Shown: positions 17,361 through 26,730 of the stretch, in pieces
Layout of the letters: every line of letters begins with the position of its first letter
How positions within the stretch are numbered: position 1 is the stretch's first letter
Translations under genes and position numbers: made by a program
From: Desemzia sp045528445
GTDB lineage: Bacteria > Bacillota > Bacilli > Lactobacillales > Carnobacteriaceae
Assembly: GCF_045528445.1 (NCBI RefSeq)
Contig: NZ_JBGQQU010000012.1
Location: forward strand, 1-64,000
Length of the DNA: 64,000 nt
Direction of reading: 5' to 3'
The notes under the pieces: generated by a model
The model's database searches: none
What the model saw: the letters and a program-made list of their open reading frames with translations, nothing else
What the model was told of the DNA's origin: nothing

Positions 17361-17943
17361 ATGTTCAATCTCAATTCTTCATCAAGGCGGTTTTACTCTT
17401 GATGTTCAATCTCAATTCTTTATCAAGGCGGTTTTAACCTTGATGTTCAATCTCAATTCCTCATCAAGGCGGTTTTAACCTTGATGTTCAAGCCTCTTTC
17501 TTCATCAAGACGGTTTTACTCTTGATGTTCAATCTCAATTCTTCATCAAGGCGGTTTTAACCTTGATGTTCAAGCCTCTTTCTTCATCAAGACGGTTTTA
17601 CTCTTGATGTTCAATCTCAATTCTTCATCAAGGCGGTTTTAACCTTGATGTTCAAACCTCTTTCTTCATCAAGACGATTTTACTCTTGATGTTCAATCTC
17701 AATTCTTCATCAAGACGGTTTTACTCTTGATGTTCAATCTCAATTCTTCATCAAGACGGTTTTACTCTTGATGTTCAATCTCAATTCTTCATCAAGACGG
17801 TTTTACTCTTGATGTTCAATCTCAATTCTTCATCAAGGCGGTTTTAACCTTGATGTTCAAGCCTCTTTCTTCATCAAGACAACTTCAACCTTGATGTTCA
17901 AGCCTCTTTCTTCATCAAGACAACTTTAACCTTGATGTTCAAA
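17361..17943. repeat. Fourteen tandem 41-bp palindromic repeats
   Basis: Units start ATGTTCA at 17361 and every 41 bp to 17894, with a partial fifteenth at 17935; there is no phase slip. Each has a variable stretch (TCTCAATTC or GCCTCTTTC), then TTCATCAAG, an 11-nt loop and CTTGATG, so each forms a hairpin. The stem base next to the loop changes on both sides together in most units (AAGG with CCTT, or AAGA with TCTT). A 41-bp period cannot keep a frame, so it is not protein coding. It fills the space between the ABC-F terminator and the nucleoside hydrolase gene. Confidence 0.95.
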
Positions 17944-18042
17944 CTCACTTCAAAATACACCCTTTACTCCGCCACAGAAAAAGCAACCCCCACAAAAAAT
18001 TAGATTTCACTCTAACTTGGAGGTCGCTGCTTCTTTTTCTAT

Positions 18043-18987
18043 CTAAATAGCTTTTAAAACATCTAATAAACTGGCTTTAAATTTGTCTCTATCTACTTCT
18101 TCACACACACGCACATTCGGTGTTTTGCCGGTAAAGTTTGAGACATCCACTAAATCGTAGCCTCTGGTCAGCTCACCATGTACTTCAATATCTACATAAT
18201 ACATATCAGAGCCTGTCATGATACTTTCATCTGCAGCTATAGCAACGAGTAATGTATCAGGGTGAGTAATCCCGTCTAACTTATGAATTTCTTGATCATA
18301 ACGTATAACTGCACTATTTACATCCATGTAAAATTTAGATCCTGCTGTTCCTAGCGCTTGAATCTCCGTTTGGTCCTCTTTTTTCATTACGGAATGTTTT
18401 TTACACATATCCCAGCCCACCATAGTGATAGGAACACCAGAATGCATGACAATTCTGGCAGCTTCTGGATCTACATAGAAATTATACTCTGCTGCTGCCG
18501 TAATATTTCCTAACGTATTGTTTAAACCTCCCATAATATAAAGATGAGGGATGTCTTTAACAATTGTAGGATCTTTTTTGATGGCCATCGCAATATTGGT
18601 TAGAGGAGCAATCGCCAATAAAGAGATCTCGCCGGGGTTTGCTTTGACTGTATCAATAATGAAATCAACAGCGTGTTCTTTTTCAGGACGTTGTTCGGTT
18701 TTTTCAAAATAAGAATCGCCCATGCCATATTTCCCATGAATATCCTCAATCGTAATATGCTTCTCTACTCCAACTGCCATAATGGGTCTTTCATAGCCTT
18801 TGTATACCGGCACATGGTAGTCAGATTTTGCCATTTGAACTGTGTAAAGCGCATTTTCTACTTCTTGTTCAAAGTCGACATTCCCTCCAGCCACCGTTAC
18901 TCCTTCAACTTTAAAGTAGTGCAGCGCTGTTAGAATAGCTATTGTATCGTCTCCAGCTGTATCTGTATCAATAATGACTCTTTTCAT
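18043..18987 (-). CDS. Nucleoside hydrolase
   Basis: A 314-residue inosine-uridine-preferring nucleoside hydrolase-family enzyme that splits nucleosides into base and ribose. The calcium-binding DTDTAGDD motif is at residues 7-14. The frame could begin at a TTG at 19002, but that lies inside the AGGAGG ribosome site that serves the ATG at 18987, so the later start is right. It lies 47 bp after a BMP-type lipoprotein gene on the same strand; together they suggest nucleoside capture and salvage. The substrate range is not visible. Confidence 0.92.
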   Translation of the reverse strand: MKRVIIDTDTAGDDTIAILTALHYFKVEGVTVAGGNVDFEQEVENALYTVQMAKSDYHVPVYKGYERPIMAVGVEKHITIEDIHGKYGMGDSYFEKTEQRPEKEHAVDFIIDTVKANPGEISLLAIAPLTNIAMAIKKDPTIVKDIPHLYIMGGLNNTLGNITAAAEYNFYVDPEAARIVMHSGVPITMVGWDMCKKHSVMKKEDQTEIQALGTAGSKFYMDVNSAVIRYDQEIHKLDGITHPDTLLVAIAADESIMTGSDMYYVDIEVHGELTRGYDLVDVSNFTGKTPNVRVCEEVDRDKFKASLLDVLKAI

Positions 18988-19034
18988 CGTTTCCTCCTGC
19001 AAATGTCTTCAAATTTGTACCCGTTCGCATGCCT

Positions 19035-20111
19035 TTATTCTGGCGCAGTCACTTCATCAGGATTTGTCGGTACAACAATGTCCCCATTGATAATTTGCTC
19101 TTTGAATTCTTCAACAGCTGTCCAGACCTCTTCGCTCAAATTGCCTCGTGTCATATAGATAGCCTCTTCTTTCAGTCCTAATTGAGTGATTTTACCTCCT
19201 GGGAAATTGCCTTCCATTGTATCATGCGCAACTGATTTGATAGCTGTTCCTAAACCTTTAATGGAAGACGTTAATGTTAAATTACCGCCTCCATAGTTCC
19301 CTTCTTCTGTTTGATCACGATCACTACCGATGACCCAAATTTGCTCATCCGGGTTGGCATTCATACGATCTCTTGCTTCAGAAAAGACACCATTACCAGC
19401 ATCTCCTGCTCCTTGGTAAATCACATCGATTCCGTTAGAATACATTCCTGCGGCAATTTGTCTGGCTTTTGATGTATCTGCAAAAGAGCCGACATACTCT
19501 ACTTGAACTTCAACACTTGGATCCGCTGCCTGAACTCCTGCTAAAAAGCCGGCTTCAAATCGATCTAAAACTTCACTTTCTTGTCCAGCTACAAATCCGA
19601 TTTTCCCTGTTTCAGTTGATAGTGCAGCAGAAACTCCTGCTAGGAATGCATTTTCTTGATCTTTAAAAAGAACTGAAGCTACATTATCAAGTCCTTCTAT
19701 ACTATCATCGGTAATCACAAATTGCTGCTCAGGATTGCCTGCAGCAATTTCTTTAATAGAATCTTTTAATTTAAATCCAACACCAAAAATGATATCAAAG
19801 TCATTCATGATGGCTTGATTTAAGTTGGGTATGTATTCTGAATCTTCATTAGAAGCAATGTACGCATAGTTCTCACCTTCAAGACCATTTGTTTCTTCCC
19901 CCCACTCAATCATACCTTCCCATGCAGATTGGTTAAAGGAACCATCATCAACTCCACCACTGTCAGTTACCATCACAATGGAATAATCGCTCGTTTCTAT
20001 AGATTCTGTGCTGCCGTTATCTGTTGCTTCTGTTTCGTTTCCACAAGCTGCAAGCATTAATCCCGAAACTAATCCGAATGACATTATTCCTGTTACTTTT
20101 CTTTTATTCAC
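19035..20111 (-). CDS. BMP-family nucleoside-binding lipoprotein
   Basis: A substrate-binding lipoprotein of the BmpA/Med family that presents nucleosides to an ABC transporter. The chosen GTG start at 20111 gives MNKRKVTGIMSFGLVSGLML followed by the lipobox AAC, an ideal type II signal peptide with Cys23, and has GGGGGT 7 nt upstream. An in-frame GTG at 20159 would add 16 polar residues before the signal and lacks a ribosome site. The domain reads VMVTDSGGVDDGSFNQSAWEG, typical of the family. No ATPase or permease genes lie beside it. Confidence 0.88.
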   Translation of the reverse strand: MNKRKVTGIMSFGLVSGLMLAACGNETEATDNGSTESIETSDYSIVMVTDSGGVDDGSFNQSAWEGMIEWGEETNGLEGENYAYIASNEDSEYIPNLNQAIMNDFDIIFGVGFKLKDSIKEIAAGNPEQQFVITDDSIEGLDNVASVLFKDQENAFLAGVSAALSTETGKIGFVAGQESEVLDRFEAGFLAGVQAADPSVEVQVEYVGSFADTSKARQIAAGMYSNGIDVIYQGAGDAGNGVFSEARDRMNANPDEQIWVIGSDRDQTEEGNYGGGNLTLTSSIKGLGTAIKSVAHDTMEGNFPGGKITQLGLKEEAIYMTRGNLSEEVWTAVEEFKEQIINGDIVVPTNPDEVTAPE

Positions 20112-20285
20112 ACTCTTTACCCCCAAAGTTTTTTGTTTCGTATGATCTTTCATGAACACATCTTACAACAAAAAAATAAGCAAAGATTTAAAAACTTTAC
20201 ATTTCTAATCGTATTATAATTTATAGTTCGTGTTTTAAACTTAAAATAAAATAAAAAGTCCTTTTTATTAATATAAATACAAAGA

Positions 20286-20325
20286 ATCCGAAAGTTAGAA
20301 TAACAAACATTTCTAACTTCCGGAT
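20286..20325. terminator. Terminator after tsaD
   Basis: Arms 20286-20300 and 20311-20325 pair at 14 of 15 positions; T-rich sequence follows on the minus strand. It lies between tsaD and the BMP gene. Confidence 0.75.
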
Positions 20326-20345
20326 GATTTATTTTTTATTGAGAA

Positions 20346-21359
20346 TCAGCCTAACAATAGACCAGGTTTTGCATTCAACTCGTATCCTGCAAATTGATGT
20401 TTAGTCAGTTCCACAAATCCCGCAGCCCCTATCATAGCGGCATTATCTCCACATAGAGAGAGTGGCGGAATAACCAACTCTACTTCAGGAAGTTCTTCTT
20501 TCATAGCTTTCATAAGAGCTTCTCTCAAACCTTTATTAGCTGCTACACCGCCTGCTAAAAGAAGCTGTTTGACACGATATTCTTTAGCAGCTCGCAGAGT
20601 TTTTGTGACCAATACTTCGACCACACTAGCTTGGAAGCTAGCCGCTAAATCATTGTTATTCAATTCTTCCCCTTTTTGTTGAGCGTTATGCACTTTATTG
20701 ATAAAAGCACTTTTCAGTCCGCTGAAACTAAAATCATAATTATCTTCTTTGATCATAGCTCTTGGAAAATTGTAAACGTCTTGGCCTTCATGGGCCATTT
20801 GATCGATAGCTTTCCCACCCGGATACGGCAGTCCTAGAACACGGCCGATTTTGTCATACGCTTCTCCGGCTGCGTCATCTCGGGTTTCGCCTACAATTTC
20901 GTAAGAACCGTCTTCAGCCATATAAACCAATTCAGTATGCCCACCGCTTACTACAAGCGCCATTAGTGGGAATCTCATAGTGTGCACAAATTTATTGGCA
21001 TAGATGTGACCGGCCATATGATTGACAGCGATTAAAGGTAATTTGTGTGCGTAAGCAATTGCTTTGGCAGCATTTACTCCGATCAATAAAGCACCAACTA
21101 AACCAGGTCCTTCAGTGACGGCTACTCCAGCTAGATCTTCATAGGTAACGTCAGCTTCTTCCATCGCTTCTTCAATGATCTGTGTAATCTGTTCTACATG
21201 GTGCCGGCTGGCAATCTCTGGAACAACTCCTCCAAAACGCATATGACTTTTTATTTGGGAAGCTACGATATTGGATAAAACAGTATCTCCATTTTCTACA
21301 ACCGATGCGCTTGTTTCATCACAACTCGATTCAATAGCAAGAATCAATTTCTTTTCCAT
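20346..21359 (-). CDS. tsaD: tRNA N6-adenosine threonylcarbamoyltransferase
   Basis: The 337-residue Kae1/Qri7-type enzyme completes N6-threonylcarbamoyladenosine at position 37 of ANN-decoding tRNAs, acting with TsaB and TsaE. The metal-binding His114-x3-His118 (NHMAGH) and the ASKHA nucleotide-binding start ILAIESSCDETS are present, as is GGHTELV. It is the last gene of a tsaB-GNAT-GNAT-tsaD operon; no tsaE is in the window. Confidence 0.97.
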   Translation of the reverse strand: MEKKLILAIESSCDETSASVVENGDTVLSNIVASQIKSHMRFGGVVPEIASRHHVEQITQIIEEAMEEADVTYEDLAGVAVTEGPGLVGALLIGVNAAKAIAYAHKLPLIAVNHMAGHIYANKFVHTMRFPLMALVVSGGHTELVYMAEDGSYEIVGETRDDAAGEAYDKIGRVLGLPYPGGKAIDQMAHEGQDVYNFPRAMIKEDNYDFSFSGLKSAFINKVHNAQQKGEELNNNDLAASFQASVVEVLVTKTLRAAKEYRVKQLLLAGGVAANKGLREALMKAMKEELPEVELVIPPLSLCGDNAAMIGAAGFVELTKHQFAGYELNAKPGLLLG

Positions 21360-21397
21360 TTTAATTTATTTCACTCTTTCTCATTTTAGACTTTAAG

Positions 21398-21883
21398 TTA
21401 TTTAAGGGTTAGTTGCATAATCACAGCATTTTCTTTAGATTGTGCATAATAATTCTTTCGTGTACCGATATTCATAAATCCGCTTTTTTGATACAAACCG
21501 ATTGCGCTTTGATTGCTTTCACGAACTTCTAGAAAGACTTGTTCAACCTTCTCAGCAGACAGTTTTTCTAGGCAACTTCGCAGCAGCCTTAAAGCTATCC
21601 CTCGTCGCTGAAAGTTCTTCGCTACTACAAAATTAGTGATTTCAGCTTCTCCTAATAGGCTGTGGTAGCCTACAAAACCGACACATTCTTTATCAGATAA
21701 GACCATTCCATAATAAGCATGAGCTGTTTTTAAATCCTCTGCAAACCCACTGACACTCCAAGGTGAGCCTGTGCTGTAATTTTCATTTGCCAGTTCGAAT
21801 AACTTGTTGGGAGGGGGGATATCTGTTGGTTCAAAAGATAGGTGTACATCTCCAAACCTTGATAAATCTTGATTATCTTTCAA
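21398..21883 (-). CDS. rimI: GNAT acetyltransferase, RimI-like
   Basis: A 161-residue GNAT enzyme with the acetyl-CoA loop FQRRGIALRLL and the RimI-type ends LEVRESNQSAIGLYQKSGF and RKNYY. RimI acetylates the N-terminus of ribosomal protein S18. The start is a TTG at 21883, overlapping the previous GNAT gene by 11 bp, with GAGGT upstream. It sits between its paralogue and tsaD. Which of the two paralogues carries the S18 activity cannot be told from sequence alone. Confidence 0.85.
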   Translation of the reverse strand: MKDNQDLSRFGDVHLSFEPTDIPPPNKLFELANENYSTGSPWSVSGFAEDLKTAHAYYGMVLSDKECVGFVGYHSLLGEAEITNFVVAKNFQRRGIALRLLRSCLEKLSAEKVEQVFLEVRESNQSAIGLYQKSGFMNIGTRKNYYAQSKENAVIMQLTLK

Positions 21884-22481
21884 GGCTGGCTACCTCGCTT
21901 TTTACAAGTTGTTTGCTCATTTCAAGAGCATCTTCATGATCGTTTGAATAATAGAATTTTTTGACTTTTCCTTCTGAAAATCCCAATTGGTGATACAAAC
22001 GTTGTGCTTTTTCATTGGATACACGCACTTCTAAACTGAGAACTTCCATGCCTTCTGCCGCGGATATACGCTCTAATTCCTGTATCATCCATGTAGCGAT
22101 TCCTTTTCGTTGAAATTCTGGAACAACTGCTACATTGGTGATATGAGCTTCTTTTTCCACTAACCAAGCACCAATAAAGGCTACTGGTTTTGAAATTTGG
22201 CGAATCACAATATACAATGCATTTGTATTTCGCTTTAATTCGTGGTGCAGTGCAGAAGCGTTCCAAGGCGTCTCTCCATTGTAACAAGCGGTCTGGATAG
22301 CCAATAAGGTTTCTACATCCCGGTCCTCCCCAATCGCTGTTTCAAACATTGCTCCATCACCCAAGATAAGATGAGACTGACTAAGCTGAATTCGATGGGA
22401 AACTTTCGTTTTAGGTATCGTTTCTGAAATAGACACTGTACTTACTCCACTGGTTAACCAATCTCTAAATTTTTTCAACAT
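21873..22481 (-). CDS. Second GNAT acetyltransferase, RimI paralogue
   Basis: The 202-residue protein has an N-terminal extension of about 45 residues before a GNAT domain with FQRKGIATWMI and LEVRVSNEKAQRLYHQLGF. It overlaps the end of tsaB by 17 bp and has GGAGGATAA before its ATG, so translation is coupled. It clearly arose by duplication of a RimI-like gene or took over a related role. Tandem GNAT genes in the tsaB-tsaD operon are less common than a single rimI. Confidence 0.85.
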   Translation of the reverse strand: MLKKFRDWLTSGVSTVSISETIPKTKVSHRIQLSQSHLILGDGAMFETAIGEDRDVETLLAIQTACYNGETPWNASALHHELKRNTNALYIVIRQISKPVAFIGAWLVEKEAHITNVAVVPEFQRKGIATWMIQELERISAAEGMEVLSLEVRVSNEKAQRLYHQLGFSEGKVKKFYYSNDHEDALEMSKQLVKSEVASLER

Positions 22482-23187
22482 AGTTATCCTCCACTAAATC
22501 AGGATGTGCAGCACGCCAATTTTCTTCAGCTTCAGCTAATTTCAAGTAATCGGGAGTAAAAGTATGAACCTCCTCAACTTCACTAGATAAGCTTAATATT
22601 CCCAGCACACTAGCTTTTGGTACTTGTTGTTGCGGTGATGCAATACTGACACGTCCCATTAACTGTTTTTCAAATGTTTCCAAGTGTTTACTATAGTCTT
22701 CGCCTACTAAAATAAATTGACCTTCTTTGCGGCTCAAGTATTCAGCCCATTTATCGGCTGAGATATGAGTGTCAGGCTCTGCCTCGACCAGGACACCTTT
22801 TTGATACTGATACAATCCCGTATAAATATTGCCTCTTCTGGCATCCATGACAGGAACAATATACTGATCAGTAAAGCTTACATTTGCAGCGAGGACTTTC
22901 AAACTAGAAATACCTGTTAATTCTATGTTCAATGTCCAAGCTAATGTTTTTGCAGTTGTTACTCCAATTCGTAAGCCAGTATAAGAGCCTGGGCCTTTAG
23001 CCACCGCAACTCGATCGATTTCTTGTATCTCCAAACTCAGTTCTTTCATTAATGCGTCAATAGCAGGCATCAAACGTTCACTGTGGTTTCTTTTTAAATT
23101 GGTTGTCAATTCGCCAATTAATGTTTCGTTTTCCATTACTGCAATACTCATTGCTTGATTAGAAGTGTCTATGGCCAATAATTTCAT
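22465..23187 (-). CDS. tsaB: tRNA threonylcarbamoyladenosine biosynthesis protein TsaB
   Basis: A 240-residue inactive ASKHA homologue of TsaD that scaffolds the TsaBDE complex. It begins MKLLAIDTSNQAMSIAVME and contains VAKGPGSYTGLRIGVTTAKTLA, diagnostic of TsaB. It is the first gene of the operon; ATG follows GAGGAAAATAG. Confidence 0.96.
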   Translation of the reverse strand: MKLLAIDTSNQAMSIAVMENETLIGELTTNLKRNHSERLMPAIDALMKELSLEIQEIDRVAVAKGPGSYTGLRIGVTTAKTLAWTLNIELTGISSLKVLAANVSFTDQYIVPVMDARRGNIYTGLYQYQKGVLVEAEPDTHISADKWAEYLSRKEGQFILVGEDYSKHLETFEKQLMGRVSIASPQQQVPKASVLGILSLSSEVEEVHTFTPDYLKLAEAEENWRAAHPDLVEDNYVEKI

Positions 23188-23423
23188 GCACTATTTTCCT
23201 CATTTCCGTAATCTCTATGCCATTATTTTAGCATAAAAACGCGGGAATATTAAGCAACTACGTACTTTCTGTCTTTTGCAACCATAGTTTTATCCTGTAA
23301 GGCTTTTTATTTGCCTTTCTGCCTCTCAAGCGATAATATTTTGGTATAAGATAGTTCATGCATTCAGATCCAACAATTGGTTTAACCTATTTTTATAAAA
23401 TTTACTAAGAGGAGGAAATAAGA

Positions 23424-23630
23424 ATGGCAGACAAAAAGGAAAGCTGGAAAGATAAAGCAGAAGGACTAAAAGATAAAGCAGTAGGTGGCGCAAAAGACAC
23501 TTACGGCGATATGACAGATGATAAGTCCAAACAAGTCGAAGGAAAAGCACAAAAAGCTAAAGGCGACGTAGAGAAAAAAGTCGGCGAATTTAAAGATGAT
23601 ATGGATCATAAAAAAAACGACAACCACTAA
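23424..23630 (+). CDS. CsbD-family stress protein
   Basis: A 68-residue, highly charged protein (many Lys, Asp, Gly) of the CsbD family: KAEGLKDKAVGGAKD and KGDVEKKVGEFKDD are the paired helical repeats. CsbD proteins are induced by general stress in many bacteria and have no known molecular function. It has AGGAGG before the ATG and stands alone. A -10-like TATAAG lies near 23344. Confidence 0.9.
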   Translation: MADKKESWKDKAEGLKDKAVGGAKDTYGDMTDDKSKQVEGKAQKAKGDVEKKVGEFKDDMDHKKNDNH

Positions 23631-23690
23631 GATGAATTCTTTTATTGTCACAGAATAATAAATAAAAGAATGACATTTGATGGGTATTCA

Positions 23691-23731
23691 AAAAAAGGCA
23701 AGACCATAAGAAATTTTGGTCTGCCTTTTTT
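23691..23731 (+). terminator. Terminator after the CsbD gene
   Basis: AAAAAAGGCA(A)GACCA pairs with TGGTCTGCCTTTTTT, one bulge, ending in a T-run. Confidence 0.8.
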
Positions 23732-23776
23732 AGATAACTTTTCTTGAATATTATTTCAATTTCGGGAGGAACGACT

Positions 23777-24526
23777 ATGGCAAAAATTTTAATCACAGGT
23801 GCTACTGGAAGTATCGGAAAAAATCTAGCTGAACATTTACATCCGAATCATGAATTAGTGTTAGTAAACCGATCCTTTGATGATAAGGAAAAAGAATTGT
23901 TCAAAGAAATGGAAATCAAAGAATTAGATTTGGTAGAACAAAACAGTTGGGATGGTCTGTTAGAGGGTATTGATTATGTGATTCAATTGGCCGGACAAGC
24001 AGATGCAACTGCTAATTTTTATGATAGTTTATTGGACTTGAATTATAAACTTCCATACAACTTATTTGATGCAGCAGCGAAAAGTTCGTCATTAAAACGT
24101 GTCATCTATGCAAGTTCTATTCATGCTTCAGATGCTTATCCTTCCAATGTACAAGTAAAAATCTCTGATATCCCTCGTCCTAGCGACTTGTATGGTGTAT
24201 CAAAAGTTTATATCGAAGCTCTAGCTTCTTATTTTGCTTTTGAACAAGGCGTGGAATCAATTGGTTTACGGATTGGAGACTATAAAGAAGACGACAGCGA
24301 ATTTGACGCAAATACAGATGTCAGCGGGTTAGCTATGTACTTATCCAATCGTGACATGTGTCACTTAATGGATTGCTGCTTGAAAGCTGAACTTAAAGAA
24401 CCGGCATTAGTAGTGAATGGTCTATCCAACAATACATTCCCGCGCTTAGATATCGATCAAGCAAGAATCGCAATAGGTTATGAACCTCAAGATGATGCTT
24501 TTAAAAAAGCAGGGTTGGTTAAGTAA
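23777..24526 (+). CDS. NAD(P)-dependent epimerase/dehydratase (extended SDR)
   Basis: A 249-residue Rossmann protein. GATGSIGKNLAEHL at about 8-21 binds the dinucleotide, YASSIHASD carries the active-site Ser, and YGVSKVYIEAL gives the Tyr-x3-Lys pair. The overall pattern is like small sugar epimerases or uronate dehydrogenase-type SDRs. The ATG at 23777 is fixed by GGGAGGA; an upstream in-frame ATG at 23744 would put the ribosome site inside the gene. Substrate unknown. It is monocistronic. Confidence 0.82.
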   Translation: MAKILITGATGSIGKNLAEHLHPNHELVLVNRSFDDKEKELFKEMEIKELDLVEQNSWDGLLEGIDYVIQLAGQADATANFYDSLLDLNYKLPYNLFDAAAKSSSLKRVIYASSIHASDAYPSNVQVKISDIPRPSDLYGVSKVYIEALASYFAFEQGVESIGLRIGDYKEDDSEFDANTDVSGLAMYLSNRDMCHLMDCCLKAELKEPALVVNGLSNNTFPRLDIDQARIAIGYEPQDDAFKKAGLVK

Positions 24527-24586
24527 TTTTAAGGAACTTATAGCCCGAAGAAGCAGTCACTCAAAGTTTATTATCTGTATACAATA

Positions 24587-24612
24587 AAAGAGAGTCTAAT
24601 TAGGCTCTCTTT
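24587..24612. terminator. Bidirectional terminator between the SDR gene and galR
   Basis: AAAGAGAG (24587-24594) pairs with CTCTCTTT (24605-24612) around a 10-nt loop between convergent genes. Confidence 0.7.
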
Positions 24613-24626
24613 ATTGCATGCAACAA

Positions 24627-25625
24627 TTATTTTTGTGAACTTTCTCGCACCATCAATTCCGTTGTCAGAGTAATTTTTTTAGCGACTGTTCGCTCTGTAG
24701 TCATCCGATCTATCAGAAGTTCAAACGCTGTTTCTCCCATCAGTTCTGTTTCAACTCTTACCGTGCTTAATGTGGGAAAGACATATTTCGCTACACTTGC
24801 ATCGTTAAAGCCGATAATACATACATCATCTGGAACTGACACGCTATTTTCCTGCAGAGTTCTTAAGCTACCTATAGCTAATGCATCATTAGCTACAAAA
24901 AAAGCCGTTGGAAAGTCATCACCTAGAAAATCGATTGCTTGCTGCATCGTTTTTTCCCCCTCACTGACATGATAAGAATCAGCCACAAAAAAGTACTTTT
25001 CATTATACAAGGCTTGTTTATCGAGCAACTGTGCGAAAATCATTTGTCGTTTATCAGCAACTACAGCCGATTGATCTGCATAACTTTCTTGTCCTCCGAT
25101 AAAACCGATTTTCTGATGTTCATGATCTATTAAATAATCCACAACTTCTGAAACTGCCTGCTCAAAATCTACTTCGACAGAATCTAATTTACGAGACAGC
25201 TGATTTGAATCTACAAAACAAATATTTTTTGTCCATTTACTCAGCTTGTTGATTTCTTGCTCACTGAATTTTCCAATAGCTATGATCCCCGATACCTCTG
25301 AAGTTATCTCAGACTTTGAATCTTGAAACAGCCGAACGATTTCATACCCTTCTTCTGCTGCTTTTTTCTCCACCCCTAAGCGGATCGATAAATAATACAA
25401 ATCATTGAGTTCTTCTTTTTCTGTATACCATTGTACAATGGCAATTTTCCCTTGTTTCAGCTTTTTCTTCTTTTGGAATTTAGAATAATTCAAATTTTCT
25501 GCTGTCTCAAAAATGCGTTTTTTAGTATCATCGCTGACGGAAAGACTCTCATCATAATTCAATACACGTGAAACTGTTGCGCTGGATACACCAGCTTTTT
25601 CAGCGATTTCTTTAATCGTCGCCAT
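24627..25625 (-). CDS. galR: LacI/GalR-family regulator of the gal operon
   Basis: A 332-residue repressor with a LacI-type helix-turn-helix (ATIKEIAEKAGVSSATVSRVLN, residues 2-23) and a sugar-binding effector domain. It is the last gene of galK-galT-galM-galR, an arrangement giving autogenous control. A likely operator is the palindrome AGTAAAGTTTACT upstream of galK. Its product probably responds to galactose; that is inference from context. Confidence 0.9.
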   Translation of the reverse strand: MATIKEIAEKAGVSSATVSRVLNYDESLSVSDDTKKRIFETAENLNYSKFQKKKKLKQGKIAIVQWYTEKEELNDLYYLSIRLGVEKKAAEEGYEIVRLFQDSKSEITSEVSGIIAIGKFSEQEINKLSKWTKNICFVDSNQLSRKLDSVEVDFEQAVSEVVDYLIDHEHQKIGFIGGQESYADQSAVVADKRQMIFAQLLDKQALYNEKYFFVADSYHVSEGEKTMQQAIDFLGDDFPTAFFVANDALAIGSLRTLQENSVSVPDDVCIIGFNDASVAKYVFPTLSTVRVETELMGETAFELLIDRMTTERTVAKKITLTTELMVRESSQK

Positions 25626-25664
25626 TTTATCACCACTTTTCTGACTTTATTCTAAGTCCTCTTT

Positions 25665-26705
25665 TTATTCAAATTGATAAATGGTTTCGGATCGGAATGG
25701 TTCACCTGGATACAAGATGACATCCCCGAAATTTTCTTGATTGATCGCGTCCGGCATAGCTTGTGTTTCCATCGCTACTCCTGCATATGGCTGAACTGTT
25801 TTTCCATCGATTCGGTAATCACCGCTGACCCCATTGTGAGTAAAAATAACTACCGCATCACAATCCGTTGTAACAACAACTTTTCTGCCACTTTCAGGAT
25901 CATATAATACAGCATCTGGTTGAGAGCCTCTATGCGATAAGAAAAATGGATGGTCAAATCCCTCGTTGCTTTCTAATTGAGGGTGTTCGCTGTCGATTCC
26001 TCTACTCAACGGTGCAGCTTCTCTCAAATCAAAATCAGTATCATTAACAGGCAGCATTTTCCCTGTTGGAATTCCATCCTCTTTCAATTCTCCTACTAAG
26101 TCACTATTGATTTGCAGTTCATGATCACGAATGGTTTTAGTATGGTCGCCCGTCAAATTAAAGTACACATGATTGGTAGGATTGAATAAAGTAGGCTCAT
26201 CCGTTTCAGCTTCATAAGTGATTTTCCATTCATTGGCTTCGGACAACGTGTACGTTACTGTAACAGTAACATTGCCTGGATATCCATTTTCTCCAGCTGG
26301 ACTAAAATACTTAAAGATCAAATGTGCAGCAGCTTCCTCTTCTTCTATAGAAACTTCCCAAAGGTGAGACTCAAATGCAGGGTTTCCTCCGTGATGATGG
26401 TTCTCTCCTTCATTTACTTGCAATTGATATTTTTTGCCTTCAATAGAAAATTCCCCTTTTGCAATTCTTCCTGCCACGCGCCCTACTAGTGCACCATAGA
26501 AAGGCCGATAAGTTAAATAATCTTCCACATTATCGAAACCTAATGTGATATTGGCTAGAGCTCCACGTTTGTCTGGTGTTTTGATTGAAGTCACTACTCC
26601 TCCTAAGTTCAAAGCAGACAAGGACACACCCTGACTATTTGTGAGCGTGTACTCATAAACCGTTTCTCCTGACAAGTCTCCAAAAAATTTCTTCTCAAAT
26701 TCCAT
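25665..26705 (-). CDS. galM: Aldose 1-epimerase (galactose mutarotase)
   Basis: The 346-residue enzyme interconverts alpha and beta galactose so that galactokinase receives the alpha form. Motifs include GRVAGRIAKG, the histidines in NEGENHHHGG, NPTNHVYFNL and the catalytic Glu near the end (PYAGVAMETQAMPDA). Third gene of the gal operon, 25 bp after galT. Confidence 0.95.
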   Translation of the reverse strand: MEFEKKFFGDLSGETVYEYTLTNSQGVSLSALNLGGVVTSIKTPDKRGALANITLGFDNVEDYLTYRPFYGALVGRVAGRIAKGEFSIEGKKYQLQVNEGENHHHGGNPAFESHLWEVSIEEEEAAAHLIFKYFSPAGENGYPGNVTVTVTYTLSEANEWKITYEAETDEPTLFNPTNHVYFNLTGDHTKTIRDHELQINSDLVGELKEDGIPTGKMLPVNDTDFDLREAAPLSRGIDSEHPQLESNEGFDHPFFLSHRGSQPDAVLYDPESGRKVVVTTDCDAVVIFTHNGVSGDYRIDGKTVQPYAGVAMETQAMPDAINQENFGDVILYPGEPFRSETIYQFE

Positions 26706-26730
26706 TTTATTTCACTCCCCACTGTGCAAT

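Noticed and set aside
17361..17943. CRISPR array
   Set aside because: Repeats are directly adjacent with no unique spacers, and no cas genes are nearby.
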